Assembly (NCBI GenBank): GCA_030770545.1
Contig: CM061098.1
Coordinates: 1,588,001-1,652,000, forward strand
Source of the DNA: Macropodus opercularis
Lineage: Eukaryota; Chordata; Actinopteri; Anabantiformes; Osphronemidae
DNA: 64,000 nucleotides
Direction: 5' to 3'
Shown here: positions 12,346-24,516 of the stretch, piece by piece
Layout of the letters: each line of letters begins with the position of its first letter
Position numbering within the stretch: the stretch's first letter is position 1
Program-made: the position numbers and the translations under genes
Notes under the pieces: generated by a model
Database searches by the model: none
What the model was told of the DNA's origin: nothing
The model's input: only the letters and a program-made list of their open reading frames with translations

Positions 12346-15300
12346 TTGCAAGGAGTCGAGGTGTCTGACTCACTGTTCCGTGACACTGACACAGAAATGC
12401 TAGTCGAGGGGTATTAGATGTGATGAGACACAGAATTCATTTCACACGTCAGTCCAGTGTTTGAATAGGATGTGAGTGGATTTGTTTTCTGTTAGAGTGA
12501 AGACATCCTGATGGAATTACAGGCAAGTTTATCTTCGCCCGATTCTCATCTAAGTCTCACTCTCTAAGTAAAAGGATGTGTTTTGCCTTTTGTGCATCCA
12601 CAAAGCAGGAGGAGACTAATCAGACTAGTGTGACTCTGTTGGACTGGTTGGACAGAGGATATCATCTGTAGTGTTCTGTGATTGCAGAGTGTTGCTAATC
12701 TACTGGCTTCATCTTGTGCGTGGCTTTCCCGAGTGGCAATAGAAATAATGGGGTGTCCTAGTAGCATATATCTTGACAGAGGATGTAATAGGACATCCCG
12801 TCGAGGTGTCTTGGTAAATGGGTTCTTGTCAGTGTTCCAGGTAACAGTGGTGTGTTGTTGTTTTCCTGCACACAAGTATCTTGATGACTGGAGTTCAGAG
12901 AAACGTGCCTGTGTGCTTGAAGTGGTCGTTGGGTCCATTTGTGTTTGCGAGTTCACTCTGACTTTGAGCTGAAATGCGTAGGAAGCCTTCTTCCAGTTGA
13001 CCCGCCTGGCTGTTCACTGAAATATAACACACTTGCATATGCTTAACATTTTTTAAAATATATTGTTGTAAATGTATAAATAAATAATCAAATCCTCTTA
13101 ATTATGCTAAGCATAATAATTTGCTGTCTAGTTTTAAATAAGCACGTTTTATTGTGAAGGTTAAATTGTGCCAGTCCGAGGAGTGAAGGAGATTCCTATA
13201 GTAGCACAAAGTGCTTTTATTAAATAGCAATGGAGAGGCAGGTTTAAGAACCCACATGGTAAACAGGCTGCCTCTTACAGAGCATCAGTGAAAGTTGGTA
13301 CAAGGTAAAAATCTTTATTTTGTTTTCTAGCAGGCTGAACAAAGAGGCATTGATGAAACGATTTGAAGAGCCTGGAGCACATCAGCACTGCGGGAGCTCT
13401 GATGACCTTACAGAGACTGAACGTGCCACTGTTCATAGAGCACCTTTGACTAAGCGGTAAGTCTAACAGCCTTTTACTGTAGAGGGAGGGGAACCTAAGC
13501 TGTCCTATTTATGAAATACCAAGTCACGATGCCGTGTGAACACACAAGTACAGAGGCTCGTTGACAATATTTTATTGATTATGGTAAATGAACCATGTAT
13601 AGCACCAGCTCTTCGTCAGCTACAGTATGTGACGTAAAACGCTCTCATGCCCTCAGGTTTCCATTCAGGGATGATTTATCTGGACTAACAACCTTGGTTT
13701 CCTCACTCAGGACTTAATAAACTGATTTTACTGCCTTTTTGAACTGTATCCATGAGCTGCTTCCACCTCTCATCAAATTAAAAACTCAGCAGTGTCTTCC
13801 AGTAGTAGCGTAATCCTGTTTAAGTGATCTGAAGGGGACCCAAGTGAGATGGCCAGTTCAAGTAATAAGGGAGGAGATGAACAATTGTGTATATTGAGAA
13901 AAGCAAATCACCAGAAGGATTGATGGTTTGCTTTTCTTCTCTAGAATGTGGAAATAAACCAAAAGCCAAATTGCGAAAGTCAACAAACCCTAAACACCCT
14001 CCTGTTTCTAAATGGCTCAGGAATTTAACGGCACATCTAGTTTTATTTTTTTTAGTTTTGTGAGTGCATCAGCAGAAAGAGTCTAACAGAAGTTGATGTG
14101 CTCGAGGCGACGCCACTTACTGCATGTACCTGATTCAGGTAAATGATGTAACGTGTAACGTCTACAGAAAAGAGAGGCACATCGTGATTTTAGATTCTTG
14201 TGTGAGTACAAGGTTGTTCAGTGCTTATCGCTGCTTTAAACTTAAAAATAAGATCCACCGCTTTCAGAAAGTATGAACAACCACTGGTAAGTGGTATTTT
14301 TACAAATTTATAATTAGAATGACGTCCTCAGAGCGAGCCATCGAACATAAGAACGAGGAATGCTGAGCTAAGGCACAAGAGATAGAAAGTTCTTTAAATG
14401 TCTTACATGGAAACAAGCTGTGCTGTGATTTAAAGTGATGTCGCTCCCCTAAAGGGTCTAAGACTCATCACACGTTTGAATAGTTCTTCATAAAAGCCAA
14501 ATTAAAAATACCATAAATACTCCTGGTGATAACATTTGAACAGCTGCTGTTTTACACAAAATGTTCTTGTTTAATTTTCCTACTCTGCACTGTCACAGTG
14601 TTGGTTTTTATGATGAATGTATTTGGGATTGTGAACAGGTGGTGTGCACCAGCCCCACAATGATAGAAGAGAGACATTTTGTTAAAGGATGTGGCTGACA
14701 GCCACTGACTGCTAGAATATGTAATCACCCTCTAGGCATTTGCCCGCACTGGATGAGATTTGACTAGTTTTACCCAAGGAAATGTGTTGTGCTCAGATGT
14801 TAGGAGGCGTCCTGCTGCGCTCACACAACGTGTTTTTCATTTTTGACATGAAAATGGCCACTTTCTGCTTTTGTCCTTCTTTGGAAACAAAGCTTATCAT
14901 TAGTTTTTTGTAAAGTGCAATTTTCAAAAGTGCATTTTTAAAATAAGAGCAGCAATTTTAATTACAGCTTGGTGTTCTGAGGAGGTGTGTTGCGTACCAG
15001 TAACTGCTCGATGTTCCAGGCTTGTTCAGAAATTGTATTTTTTATCTTAATGGATTTAACAGATAGGAATGTGTCACGTGCTTCAGTCGACGCTTGCACA
15101 ACAGTGAAATCTGGCTTCGTATTGGCTATAATGCTTCACCTGTTGAGTGCTGTAATGTCAGAGACTTATGGAACTGTAGGCCTGATCTCGCTGTGGCATG
15201 TCGTAGTTTACAATTAGATTATGATCATTTGAGCAAGGTTTCTTTTTGTTTATGACTACTCCTAGATCACATCTGGTTCTCCTCAGGGAGATTCTTTGAT

Positions 15301-18300
15301 GCGTTCGTAAAAATGTGTCCCGAAATTATAGTTGACAAAATAATTTCACAATATGGACCCATTGCAATAAAATGGATTTCCCTTGTAAATGAAAGAGCTA
15401 TAAGCCAGGTTGAATGTACTGTGGACTAGATGAACAGCTTTTGTGTTTCACATCACACCCCGACACAGATCGTTTTATTGTTTTTACAAATGCAACAGCA
15501 TGTACTGTATGGTTCAACTGATAGATAAAAGTACTGCATTTAGCAGTGCTAACAGCAGGGCAGAGAGATACATGGGTGGGTGTCTTCACTATCACTTACT
15601 TTCTCCAGGCAAGTTTAATTTGTTGCATTTATATTTTAAAGTCAAATCCAATGAGTCACATCTCCATGGATACCTGCAGCAGTTAAATGGCGCTCTAATC
15701 ACCACCATCAATACAACACAGACCATGGCTGGGCCTGGCAATTATTAAAGTTGAGACCTCTTTCGACTCTTGAGTTGTCTCACAGGAACGGACACAGAGC
15801 CAAGTCCACTCATTCTGCCCGTTATTCGTTGGCTGACGTGTGTCGAGAGCCTCGGGTGGACAAATGATGGCACGTGTGTGCCTGTGTGTTATCCCTCGAC
15901 GATCCACTGATCCACTCATTTTCAGTCAGCGGATGAAGCCGAGCGTTCGGTGTCATGACGGGGGCTCAGAGGGGTCATCGTGCATGTGAGAGAGTGTGTG
16001 TGTCTTTCCCTGTGCACGTCAGCTTGGGCATGTTTGTCAGTGTGTGTGTTGCTGCCCTCGGCCTCCTCCGTGCCATCTGCCTGCCACAGCACAAAGCTTG
16101 CCTTCCAGCTCCCAGCAGGCCACTTTAGTGAGTCCATTCATGGCTCAGAATGAATACTGTGCAGAATGGACACTTGATTTGCTGTGTTAATTATTGCGAG
16201 ATTGTTCTTTATAATGAAGAGTCGCTGCATGAATAACGGTCAAGTTGTGTTTGACATGTAGAAGGAGGATTCACAACAGCAGGCACAGTGTCGGATCAGT
16301 AACGTGACCAGAGACAAACGAAAATGAAAGACGTCACTACCAGAAATGTTGGACTTTTGTGGGAAGCAACATAAAGAACTGATAGTTCATCATTTATATG
16401 TTTGTGGTTCATTTTTTTCTTGCTTTCTGTTCTTCCCCCTTTCACAATATTGTGAATGGTGGCTGTAGCTGGTTTGCTACTTAAGGGCTCACGGATTGAT
16501 TCGGTTTGACAAGCTCTTTGTCAGAGAAGAAATTAAAGCCAGAGAAAAAAAACTCAAGGGGCTTTTAAAATTTATACTGAAATTGCAGTTGATGTAATGT
16601 GTGAAAGTAGGCGCCCAGATGGCAGACAGTCAGCAGGGGTAACTCCTCAGACCTCTATTAATATAACTATAAAAAGCTGTCAAGCTATTGGTAAATTAAA
16701 TGAAAACAACATAGTTTTGTCTTGGTAATTCAAGGAAATATTAAAAAGTGACGGTAAAAGCAGGCGCTTTAAGTGTCAGCTGCAATTAGCTGAAATGTTG
16801 CGGCAGATTCCATTAGCGTCAATAATTGCGTTGAGGTTAACTCCGAAAAACACAGAGGTTGTAAGAACCCGATAACAAAACCATCTTCTGCTGGAGAGCA
16901 AGTTAAAAGTGAGCTGCTGTTTTCCTGCCAGGCGCCTGGTGTTGGTGGAGAGACATCAGGCCTTGAGTCCTGAACGCCATCTTGGGGAGACGTGTGTTGT
17001 TCGTGGACGTTCTACTTGTAAGGTTATGATCCTTATCAGCTGTTTGGCCTCATTCAGTTTGGTTGTGGCTTTGCAGAGTAACTACATGCTCACAATTACT
17101 GTAAATGACAAGTCACAAATGCAGTGATGCCGTATTTAACGTGTCAGTTTGACATATTCCACCCACTGTGCACTCAGTACATCATGAACGTGTTTTGATT
17201 TTGGGTTCACATAATAACTGATGGTTGACAACTTAGTATTTTGTTTGTGGAGCTTGCAGCATTGAGCTACTTAGGAAAATGTTACTTTTATGTACTGGAC
17301 CTTGAAAGCGTGTGATTTGGTTCTACAATCTTACTCAATGAACACTAGCTTAGGTTGCTCCTTTAATGAGAACACTGAGTTGCACAAACTAAATATAATT
17401 AACCTCCATTGTGCTGGCGGGGTAGTACTCACAATAGCTAAAGCTCCACAGCACCGGTGGTTTGAGTTAACTGACCCGTTACTGCACCGCACTGACCCAG
17501 TTAGGACAGGACGGGATTTACCCCGAACACTGACCGAATCCCAACCATGCACCGCTGTGACTGACAGCTTTTCTTATACTGCCTGACATCGAGTGAGCTG
17601 TGAAACCAAACCCTCCCGTTTGTTGTTCTGTTCTGGGCAGTGACAACCATTTGCATACAGATGGTTTTACACGAGCCTCAACGTTCGTTTCGGGTTAGTT
17701 TTCACTGCTGACGTAGCTTGTGCAGTGATCAGAAGAATGCGATACTCACACATACATGACAATTGAGTCGCTGTAAATGACAAAGCAGTTTGCAGATTTT
17801 TATATATAGTGAAATGTCAGTGAACACAGGTCGTTCATCCGAGGAAATCTAGTCACTAACAAACTGTCAGCGGTGTCTGAGAAAATAATCACGACTGAAG
17901 CTGACACAAGTGCTGGTAAAATTGTTTTTCACAGCAAACATAAACTGCCTGTTGGCTTCTCCTGTCAAAACCTCAGTGAAATATAGACAAGCCCCTTCAC
18001 AGAGTATTGGGATTCTGACAACCTGAAGCAATATAACTCTGGATGGCCAGTAATTTATCCAAGACCTTTTCTCTCCTTCCTCCACTGTCCCTCTCTGAAG
18101 AGCAGCGAATCAACAGAAGCACGTTGTTAAATGAAAAATACTTTGTTTGTGAAGTAAATGGCTGCTGCAAAAGCACTTATCCCCCCGTTCTGATTCAGAA
18201 GGTCAACCTGGGAATTGGTGATAATAATGAATATGCAGACTGGAGGCTGAATCTGCTCTAGTCTGGGAGTTTACCGTCAGGTTTCAATTGGCACTGGTGT

Positions 18301-18681
18301 CGTTTTCCAGACAATGTTATTTGGAAGAGGCAACAAGCCGTGAAAGAGGCTTTAACCACATCTGCTGTTCTTGTGCCTGGGACTCAGTCGGTTTTCTTAC
18401 CTGGGTGTTGGTACTTTTGTCGCCCAACCTATCGAGTAGGAGATCGTGCATCTCCAAACCCACTAGAGAAGCCGAAGCTCTGTTGATCTTGTGACTCATA
18501 GGAGCTGCTCTATATAAATTACTGCAGTTTTCTTTAAAATTAGGTTCAGGGTCAACTAAGACAAACTGGTGAAGAAGAAGAAGAAGAATTAAAGCAACCA
18601 TATAAGTAAACGTTGGAATTAAATACAACAACCTATGTTCCAGTTCTGTTCGCAGTAGTGTAGGCGGCTGCCAGGTCAATG

Positions 18682-18695
18682 CTGCCTCCTGGTGG
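18682..18695 (-). promoter_or_regulatory. candidate CTCF-binding core, minus orientation
   Basis: On the - strand the sequence reads CCACCAGGAGGCAG, matching the CTCF core except at one degenerate position. It faces the motif at 5,074. Convergent CTCF pairs are typical of loop anchors, but this is a motif match only. Confidence 0.35.
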
Positions 18696-19298
18696 CAAAG
18701 TGGGTCCGGATGAAACCTGAACTAAATCAAGTTTCAGCCTCTTCACAATGTCCTGAAGATGAAGGAAGTTCCACAACTAAACTCTAAGCATCAGAAGCAT
18801 AAAGCATTTATGGATATTTATTCGTCTTGCTTATTAATCATTTTTATTTATTTGGCCACACAGGCTGCACTGTTGTCCACAGTGTAGTGACAATAAAATA
18901 TAAAGTACAGCTAATATTTCTTTTTTATTGCATATAGATTGGTCGTATATTGCGTAAGCTCCAGCATAAGCCCTTTGACATTGTTTGGTGAGGTGTGTCT
19001 CCTCAGGTGTACTGCGATAACTATGTACAGAGCTGGGCAGAAGTGATGAAAGGGCTTCAGAGCAGGGTAAACAAAAGTTGTTTAAGAAGCCACATAACCT
19101 CATATATTGTTTTGTATCAGTAGTAACTTTAACGTTTCTCCAGCAGAAGGCAAAAAATGCATCAACCTGAGTCACTGTTTGCTGAGTCCACAGTTTAATA
19201 AGGGTTGTGGGATAAAGTGCTGACACAAAACTAAAGCACTTTACTCCAGTATCTCAGGGGCAATGACACTGGAAAGGTTTTTCTTTTTTTTAATTCTT

Positions 19299-19316
19299 TA
19301 TATATATATATATATA
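19299..19316. repeat. (TA)n microsatellite
   Basis: Nine TA units follow a T-rich run. This is a simple repeat. Confidence 0.85.
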
Positions 19317-19770
19317 ATTCAATACAAAAAAGAAAAGGAATTAGGCTCTGCGATTTAATACACCTCAGATCTAGTCTAGAGGCAAATTTGTAGATTTGTT
19401 CCAAACTGATATTAAACTTAGACAAACGTGGATCATGTTCGAAAACACGAACTATTGAATGTCCTCAAATCCATATTCATATCCATATTTTATAAAATGC
19501 AACATGACTGAGAATGAAGCATTGGTAGGAAAATTCATCAGACGAAACGTGTGCTGATACAGCGTCTTTTAAACTAATGATACAGAAGACCTACTTATGT
19601 TTTTGGCAGGTTTTTTCTTTTAAATGAACAGATTTAATGATTCGCGAAAGGCAAGAATGAACCAGAAACATAATTTCTAACCCAATACCAAGTTGTTTGA
19701 TAACCCGACATCTTTTCATTTGGTCCAGGTGACAACTTCCAGATCACACGTAAAAACAGATTTGACATAT

Positions 19771-21024
19771 TTTATTTTGGCCCAAGAGGTATCAATAACA
19801 AGCAAACATACATTACAAATACATGTAATTACACTACGGCATAGTATTTCTAATTATTGCATAATGAAGAGTTTTCAGTTGAGGTACCAAGATATATTTA
19901 TACCTCTTTTAAAACTAGAGATGCATGGTTATAAACATACTATTGGCTTTGAGATATGCTGATGGTTCAAAACAGATTAAAGCCACTGTGACCCTGAAAG
20001 TAGTAAACTATGGACTAGTTATATGTTTGATTTATAATGAAAGCTTCTCTAATAATTTAGTGTGTTTGCAAAATAGTTTTATGACGTGTTTCTGTACTGT
20101 AAGTGCTAGATTAATGCTTTTTCAATGCTGGCTACAGATTGTAAATGAATAAAGCTATAAACGTGTCGGTGTCCAGTGGGTTTCAGTCCTGCATCTCTGT
20201 CCGTTATGTGTTGGTGTGAAAGTTCAAACTTGATAACAGACTGTGCTTATGCGAAAACTCTTAAGAACCGCTGGTACATGCTGCCTGCCTGATTGTCAAC
20301 ACTCCCTCCTAACCTCATACGTCCTTCAAATGCTTTGACGATTGCCTCCTGTCTTATCTGCTGAAATGTGTTGGACATTAGCCAAGTTTGCACAAGAATC
20401 ACACGTAAGCTCCTGCATATTGTTCTAGAGGAACCAACCCTGAGCTTTATGAAATCACAAAAATAAAAAAGTAATGGACCCTAACATTTTGGATAAGCTT
20501 GTGACATTCTTTTCCACCCTCTTTGCCATGAACTGTCAGACTGGCACAATGGAGTATTTAATCACATCACTGGCTTGAACTGTGCCAAAAAAGCTTCTAA
20601 AAGGCATAACCTCAAAAACAACTGCCCAAAAAAAGGCGATAAACTAGAACTGTAAAAAAGATTTATATATTAAAGAAGCTCCTATAAAACCAGTTTAGGC
20701 ACTACGCTGACATCTCTAAGGGCAATGCAGACTGGATGGATATATAAAAAAGATCTGTTCTTCTGTTAAATGTTATGTTGAAGGATTTTGATCTGCGGCT
20801 CCACTGATAGAACTTCGCCCACATTCCTCTTATGCACATCTTCTAAAGAGAGACTAAGGCTTTTCTGCAGCTAAAAGCACATGTGCCTTTATGTCTGACA
20901 GTCAGGTTGTCCAAATAACGTACATGAAATAAAATAACACCAACCCTCAGCCTAAACCCCTGTAGCACGTTAAGGCACTTGATAACTTCATAGAGTTGTC
21001 CACTGCATACAGTACAAGTTAATC
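19771..21024 (-). other. slc26a2: slc26a2 3' untranslated region (inferred extent)
   Basis: This region lies downstream of the slc26a2 stop on the - strand. It is AT-rich and has no recognisable coding content. TTTATT at 19,771-19,776 on the + strand is an AATAAA signal on the - strand and is the candidate end. A + strand AATAAA at 20,148-20,153 also lies inside it and is discussed in the findings. Mammalian SLC26A2 mRNAs have long 3'UTRs, which fits, but the exact end is a guess. Confidence 0.4.
20148..20153 (+). terminator. candidate + strand polyadenylation signal
   Basis: AATAAA is followed within 30 bases by a GT-rich stretch (GTGTCGGTGTCC...GTGGG). Together these resemble a complete cleavage and polyadenylation site on the + strand. 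No + strand gene was recognised upstream, so any transcript ending here would be non-coding or unannotated. Confidence 0.3.
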
Positions 21025-24000
21025 TTATTTGGTGTCACAATCTCCATTGGAAACAGAGACGCTTTGTAAGTAGCGGACGGCGTCGCCGATGGTAAAGAAT
21101 ATAATGTTGTCTTCTCCTTTCACACCTTCTTTTTTGTCGGGGTAGTATCCTCCTCTTTCCAAAGTGTCTAGCACTAAGGTATTACAATGGGCCAGAACAA
21201 CCCTGACCCCAAGTTCTTCATAATCTTTTCTGACCTCTTTAAGAGCATTTAACCCAGCAGTATCTATGAACAGGACAGCGCTGCAGTCCATGACGATGCT
21301 GCGTACGTGACGAGAAGCTTCTCTTTCGAGCATCAAGGTTACATTCACGGTAGCTTCAGTCTCTTCACCTTTACGCGCTTTGTCCTCTTCACACGTCACG
21401 TCTGGGACGCCTCTGGCCTCCTCCTGCAATTTGCTCTTCTTCTTGAGTTTCAAGCGCCGGGCTTTCTCCTTCACAGGGTCGAGACCCACACACTTGTAGA
21501 GAGACTTTTTGAACAAGCTCTGATTGGCATAGTAAATTGGAGCCTCGTATCTGAAGACAGCCACTTCAGGAAGTGTCTTAAGGCCGCGGTAAGAGGACAG
21601 GTCCTCATAGTGCTCCCTGGTTGCAGCTCTGCCCAGCTCCACCACCTGGACTTTCTGGGTTCGGCCCAGGACAAAGAAAGCTGACACCAAAACCCCGACG
21701 AGGAGACCCAGCTCCGTGTTGACCAGTGCCGAGGTTGCCATTGTAATCAGCCAGATGGTGGCGTCAACGCGATTGACGCGCCACATGTTCGGAATGTCTG
21801 TGAACTTTCGTAGAGCACCGCGAAGGTTGACCACAATGATGACAGCCAGCACACACCTGGGCACAACAAAGAAAACTGACGTAAGTTCTCATTTCACCTT
21901 TACAGAAAACTGACAAACCATATGTAACTGATTTAAATCTTCTTTTAGCTTAAACTAAAAGTGGCAAAGGTGAAAAACAATCAGGGAAAGAGAGAAAGAC
22001 GGATAAGGAACGAAGAAACTATCCGTGCTCATCTACTGGTTGATTTTATTGATGAAGACATGATCGTTGAGGCAGTGTGTTGGTCTGTGAGCGTGGACAT
22101 GGAGAAAACAGCAGCTCAGAAGCAAATCATTACCACCTGTCAGCTCCAGTCATAATCAATAGATGATCAAGGTTCACAAGAACTAAAGCCTCTGCTCATC
22201 TGGTTATATTTGTCTTTCTGGTTGTTAAACACTTTTTTTTATTCATTCATATCCATTCATTATTTATTTATTGTTAGATTATAAATCTAATTACATTTGA
22301 AATGTTGCTGAAAGAAATCTATACTCTCTAACTATAACCTCTGCAGGCAGGGAGCCACATGTATCTGTTTGTTTAGTTCTAATCTCTCTCAAGTTCACCT
22401 ACACATCCTATCTTATCTAAGAGTGGGATTTGAAAGTGCATACCATATTAAAGTGGACCACATTTTCCTTAAAACACGTTTCAGAAAATTTAAATTGTAT
22501 ATTTGCTTTGAATCACACGTTTCGACAGAGCGTGATTTCTATTTAGGACTATACACTACACATAAACGTTTTGGCAGAGTATTGCAAACTCAAATTACTT
22601 AAACACAAACTACTATGTTTTAGAGGTGACATGTAAAACTTTTTTCTTCTTTGGAGACGCTTTTGTTTCTGGACATACTTTCTTTTTCCTCCTTATTGTG
22701 TAAAGTAAGTTATTTTACAACTTGTAGCTTCAACAAAGACAGAAAATAACACGCTAAATTAATCTAGTTTAACTTTTTCGAGAAGAGCATGTGGACAGCT
22801 GTGGATTATAATTCAAGAGAACATTTTGGTGAGCTTACTTCTGAAGGGAATAGAAGAGTGGTGCGATAACTAGAAGCACCAGCAGAAGGATGAAGGCAGA
22901 GACCAGCCCCGACATTTGTGTCTGGCATCCTGTGGACTCCTTGACGAGAGTCTTGGTTAGGGCAGCGCTAGTGATGAAACAGTGGAAAAATGATGGCAGG
23001 ATGTTGCAGAAACCAATGGCGTACATCTCTTGGTTTGCGTCCACTTGGTAGCCATGCTTCTTAGCAAACAATTCGGATAGTGAGACGGTGATGGCAAATC
23101 CCACAATGGCAATGGAAAAGGCATCTAGAGCCACGTTGGGTATCAGAGACCATGACGGCATTTGAGGGGGAAGGAAACCTGTGGGGATGTCACCAGCCAC
23201 TTCAGAGCCATACTCTGCGTTGAAGTGGCCAAAGTGAGACGCCAGGGTCGCAATCACCACCACAAAGAGCTCAAATGGAATTGGAGCCTAGGTAAGACAA
23301 CAACACAGAACAGAATTGTTGCATTGATTTAAGAATGAGATATTTTGTTCATCTACCTTTTGTCCTGCTTAAAAGTAGCATTTACATGTAGACAGCTACT
23401 GTAAAAACGGAAGATGCTTCTTTACCTTTAGTTTGGCTTTGAAGCGATCATTAAGCTCTTTGGTAGGTACCAGTATCAGTAAACACACCACACTGGTCAC
23501 CAGGTCACAAATGTTAGTATTTCCCAGGTTGGTGATCAAACTGTATAAAGTTTTGAATAATGTGAACCAGCCCTGGGGCCTTGGGATCTTCAGGCCCAGG
23601 AGGTACTTGATCTGGGAAGTGAGGATGGTCAAGGAGGCTCCTGTAGCAAAGCCACTGAGAAGGGAGTCTGAGAGGTACACTGAGATGAAGCCTACCTGGA
23701 AAAAGCCCATTATCACCTGAAGAAAAAATAAGCAACAGTAAACGGGCAAGACAATGAGGAATTATTTAACATTCAACTACAGTCTTTAGAACCTTCAAAA
23801 TGTGTTGTGGGATATTAGACAAACTGTTTAGTCCAGAATGAAGAGACATACACATAAGAGCTGTATAATGTGAATTTGACTGTCCAGTGTATGGCTTGCT
23901 CTTAGTCACTTACCTGGTAAACTCCAGCAGTAAAGGTAAGTGTAGCTCCCACTGTGATTGCATAGCAGCTTCTGTCACATTCCGCCCCGGTGCTGCTGTT

Positions 24001-24516
24001 CCCCTGGCCAACCAGTGGGAAAGTGCTGTTGTCACTTTCAGCGCCTCTGCTTTCTGTGAGGAATCCTGCCAGAGCTAACTCTCTGTCTACAACTTGACCC
24101 ACAAGCAGACAGAGCACCCCAAAAATTCCCACTGAGATGTGTCTGGAGGTGCCTAACAGGGCATAGATGATGCAGGCGAAGAACGAAGTATAGATGCCAT
24201 AAATGGGGTCCTGACTGGCTAACAAGGAGTAGGCTATGGACTGGGGCACCAACAAGGTTCCAACAATCAGCCCTGACATGACGTCGCCCAGAAGCCAGTC
24301 CCTGAGCTGGTAGCGTGGTAGCCATTTCAGAATCGGGACAAAGCCCAGTATTTTGGATTTAGCCTTGTCAGGGGTGCATGAGCAGTGTTTCCTCAACCGC
24401 TCTGACACCAGAGTTTTCCAGTTCTTTCCTTTCTCCACTCTCTCCAGAGTGAGAGGCTGCTGCTGGTGGCTCTCGGCTCCGTCTTCTGCTGTGCAGCGGT
24501 CATTGCTGTGAGTCAT
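21025..24516 (-). CDS. slc26a2: Slc26a2 sulfate/anion exchanger (DTDST), 4 coding exons, 724 aa
   Basis: This is a plasma-membrane anion exchanger that imports sulfate for proteoglycan sulfation. Human mutations cause chondrodysplasias. Coding exons in mRNA order are 24516-23914, 23716-23426, 23287-22839 and 21856-21025. All junctions have GT..AG and keep frame; the third junction splits a Lys codon. The total of 724 aa compares with about 739 in human. Visible features are the SLC26 signature around residues 76-135 (DVMSGLIVG, VPQSIAYSLLA, GTSRHISVG), repeated hydrophobic helices to about residue 510, and two N-glycosylation sequons (N163-S-T, N173-S-S) in the long loop before the first junction. 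A C-terminal STAS domain has its core motif DCSAVLFIDTAG at 638-649, with a Lys/Glu-rich insert before it. The ATG at 24516 has A at -3. Wording such as GVYQ-V-MGFFQVGF and PTKELN fits SLC26A2 rather than SLC26A1. Position next to pde6a and ppargc1b agrees. Confidence 0.95.
21857..22838 (-). other. slc26a2: slc26a2 intron 3 (of the coding region)
   Basis: This 982-bp AT-rich intron splits a Lys codon between transmembrane coding (LFYSLQK) and the segment CVLAVIIVVNLRGALRKF. The 5' donor reads GTAAGC. A 64-codon Lys/Arg-rich + frame at 21,961-22,155 has no motif. The other two coding introns are short, 138 and 197 bp. Confidence 0.85.

Larger units (their letters stand above)
9545..19770. other. 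intergenic desert, right part
   Basis: No protein-coding exon was recognised on either strand. Simple repeats include a (CA)n/(TA)n run at about 12,317-12,345, a short (GAA)n at about 18,571-18,590 and a (TA)n run at 19,299-19,316. A CTCF-like motif lies at 18,682-18,695. Open frames of 60-130 codons are scattered, lack conserved motifs and have no plausible splice partners. No transposon termini or target-site duplications were evident by eye. Confidence 0.55.

Noticed and set aside
21307..21684. Plus-strand 125-codon frame across slc26a2 exon 4
   Set aside because: Shadow of the STAS-coding exon on the opposite strand.
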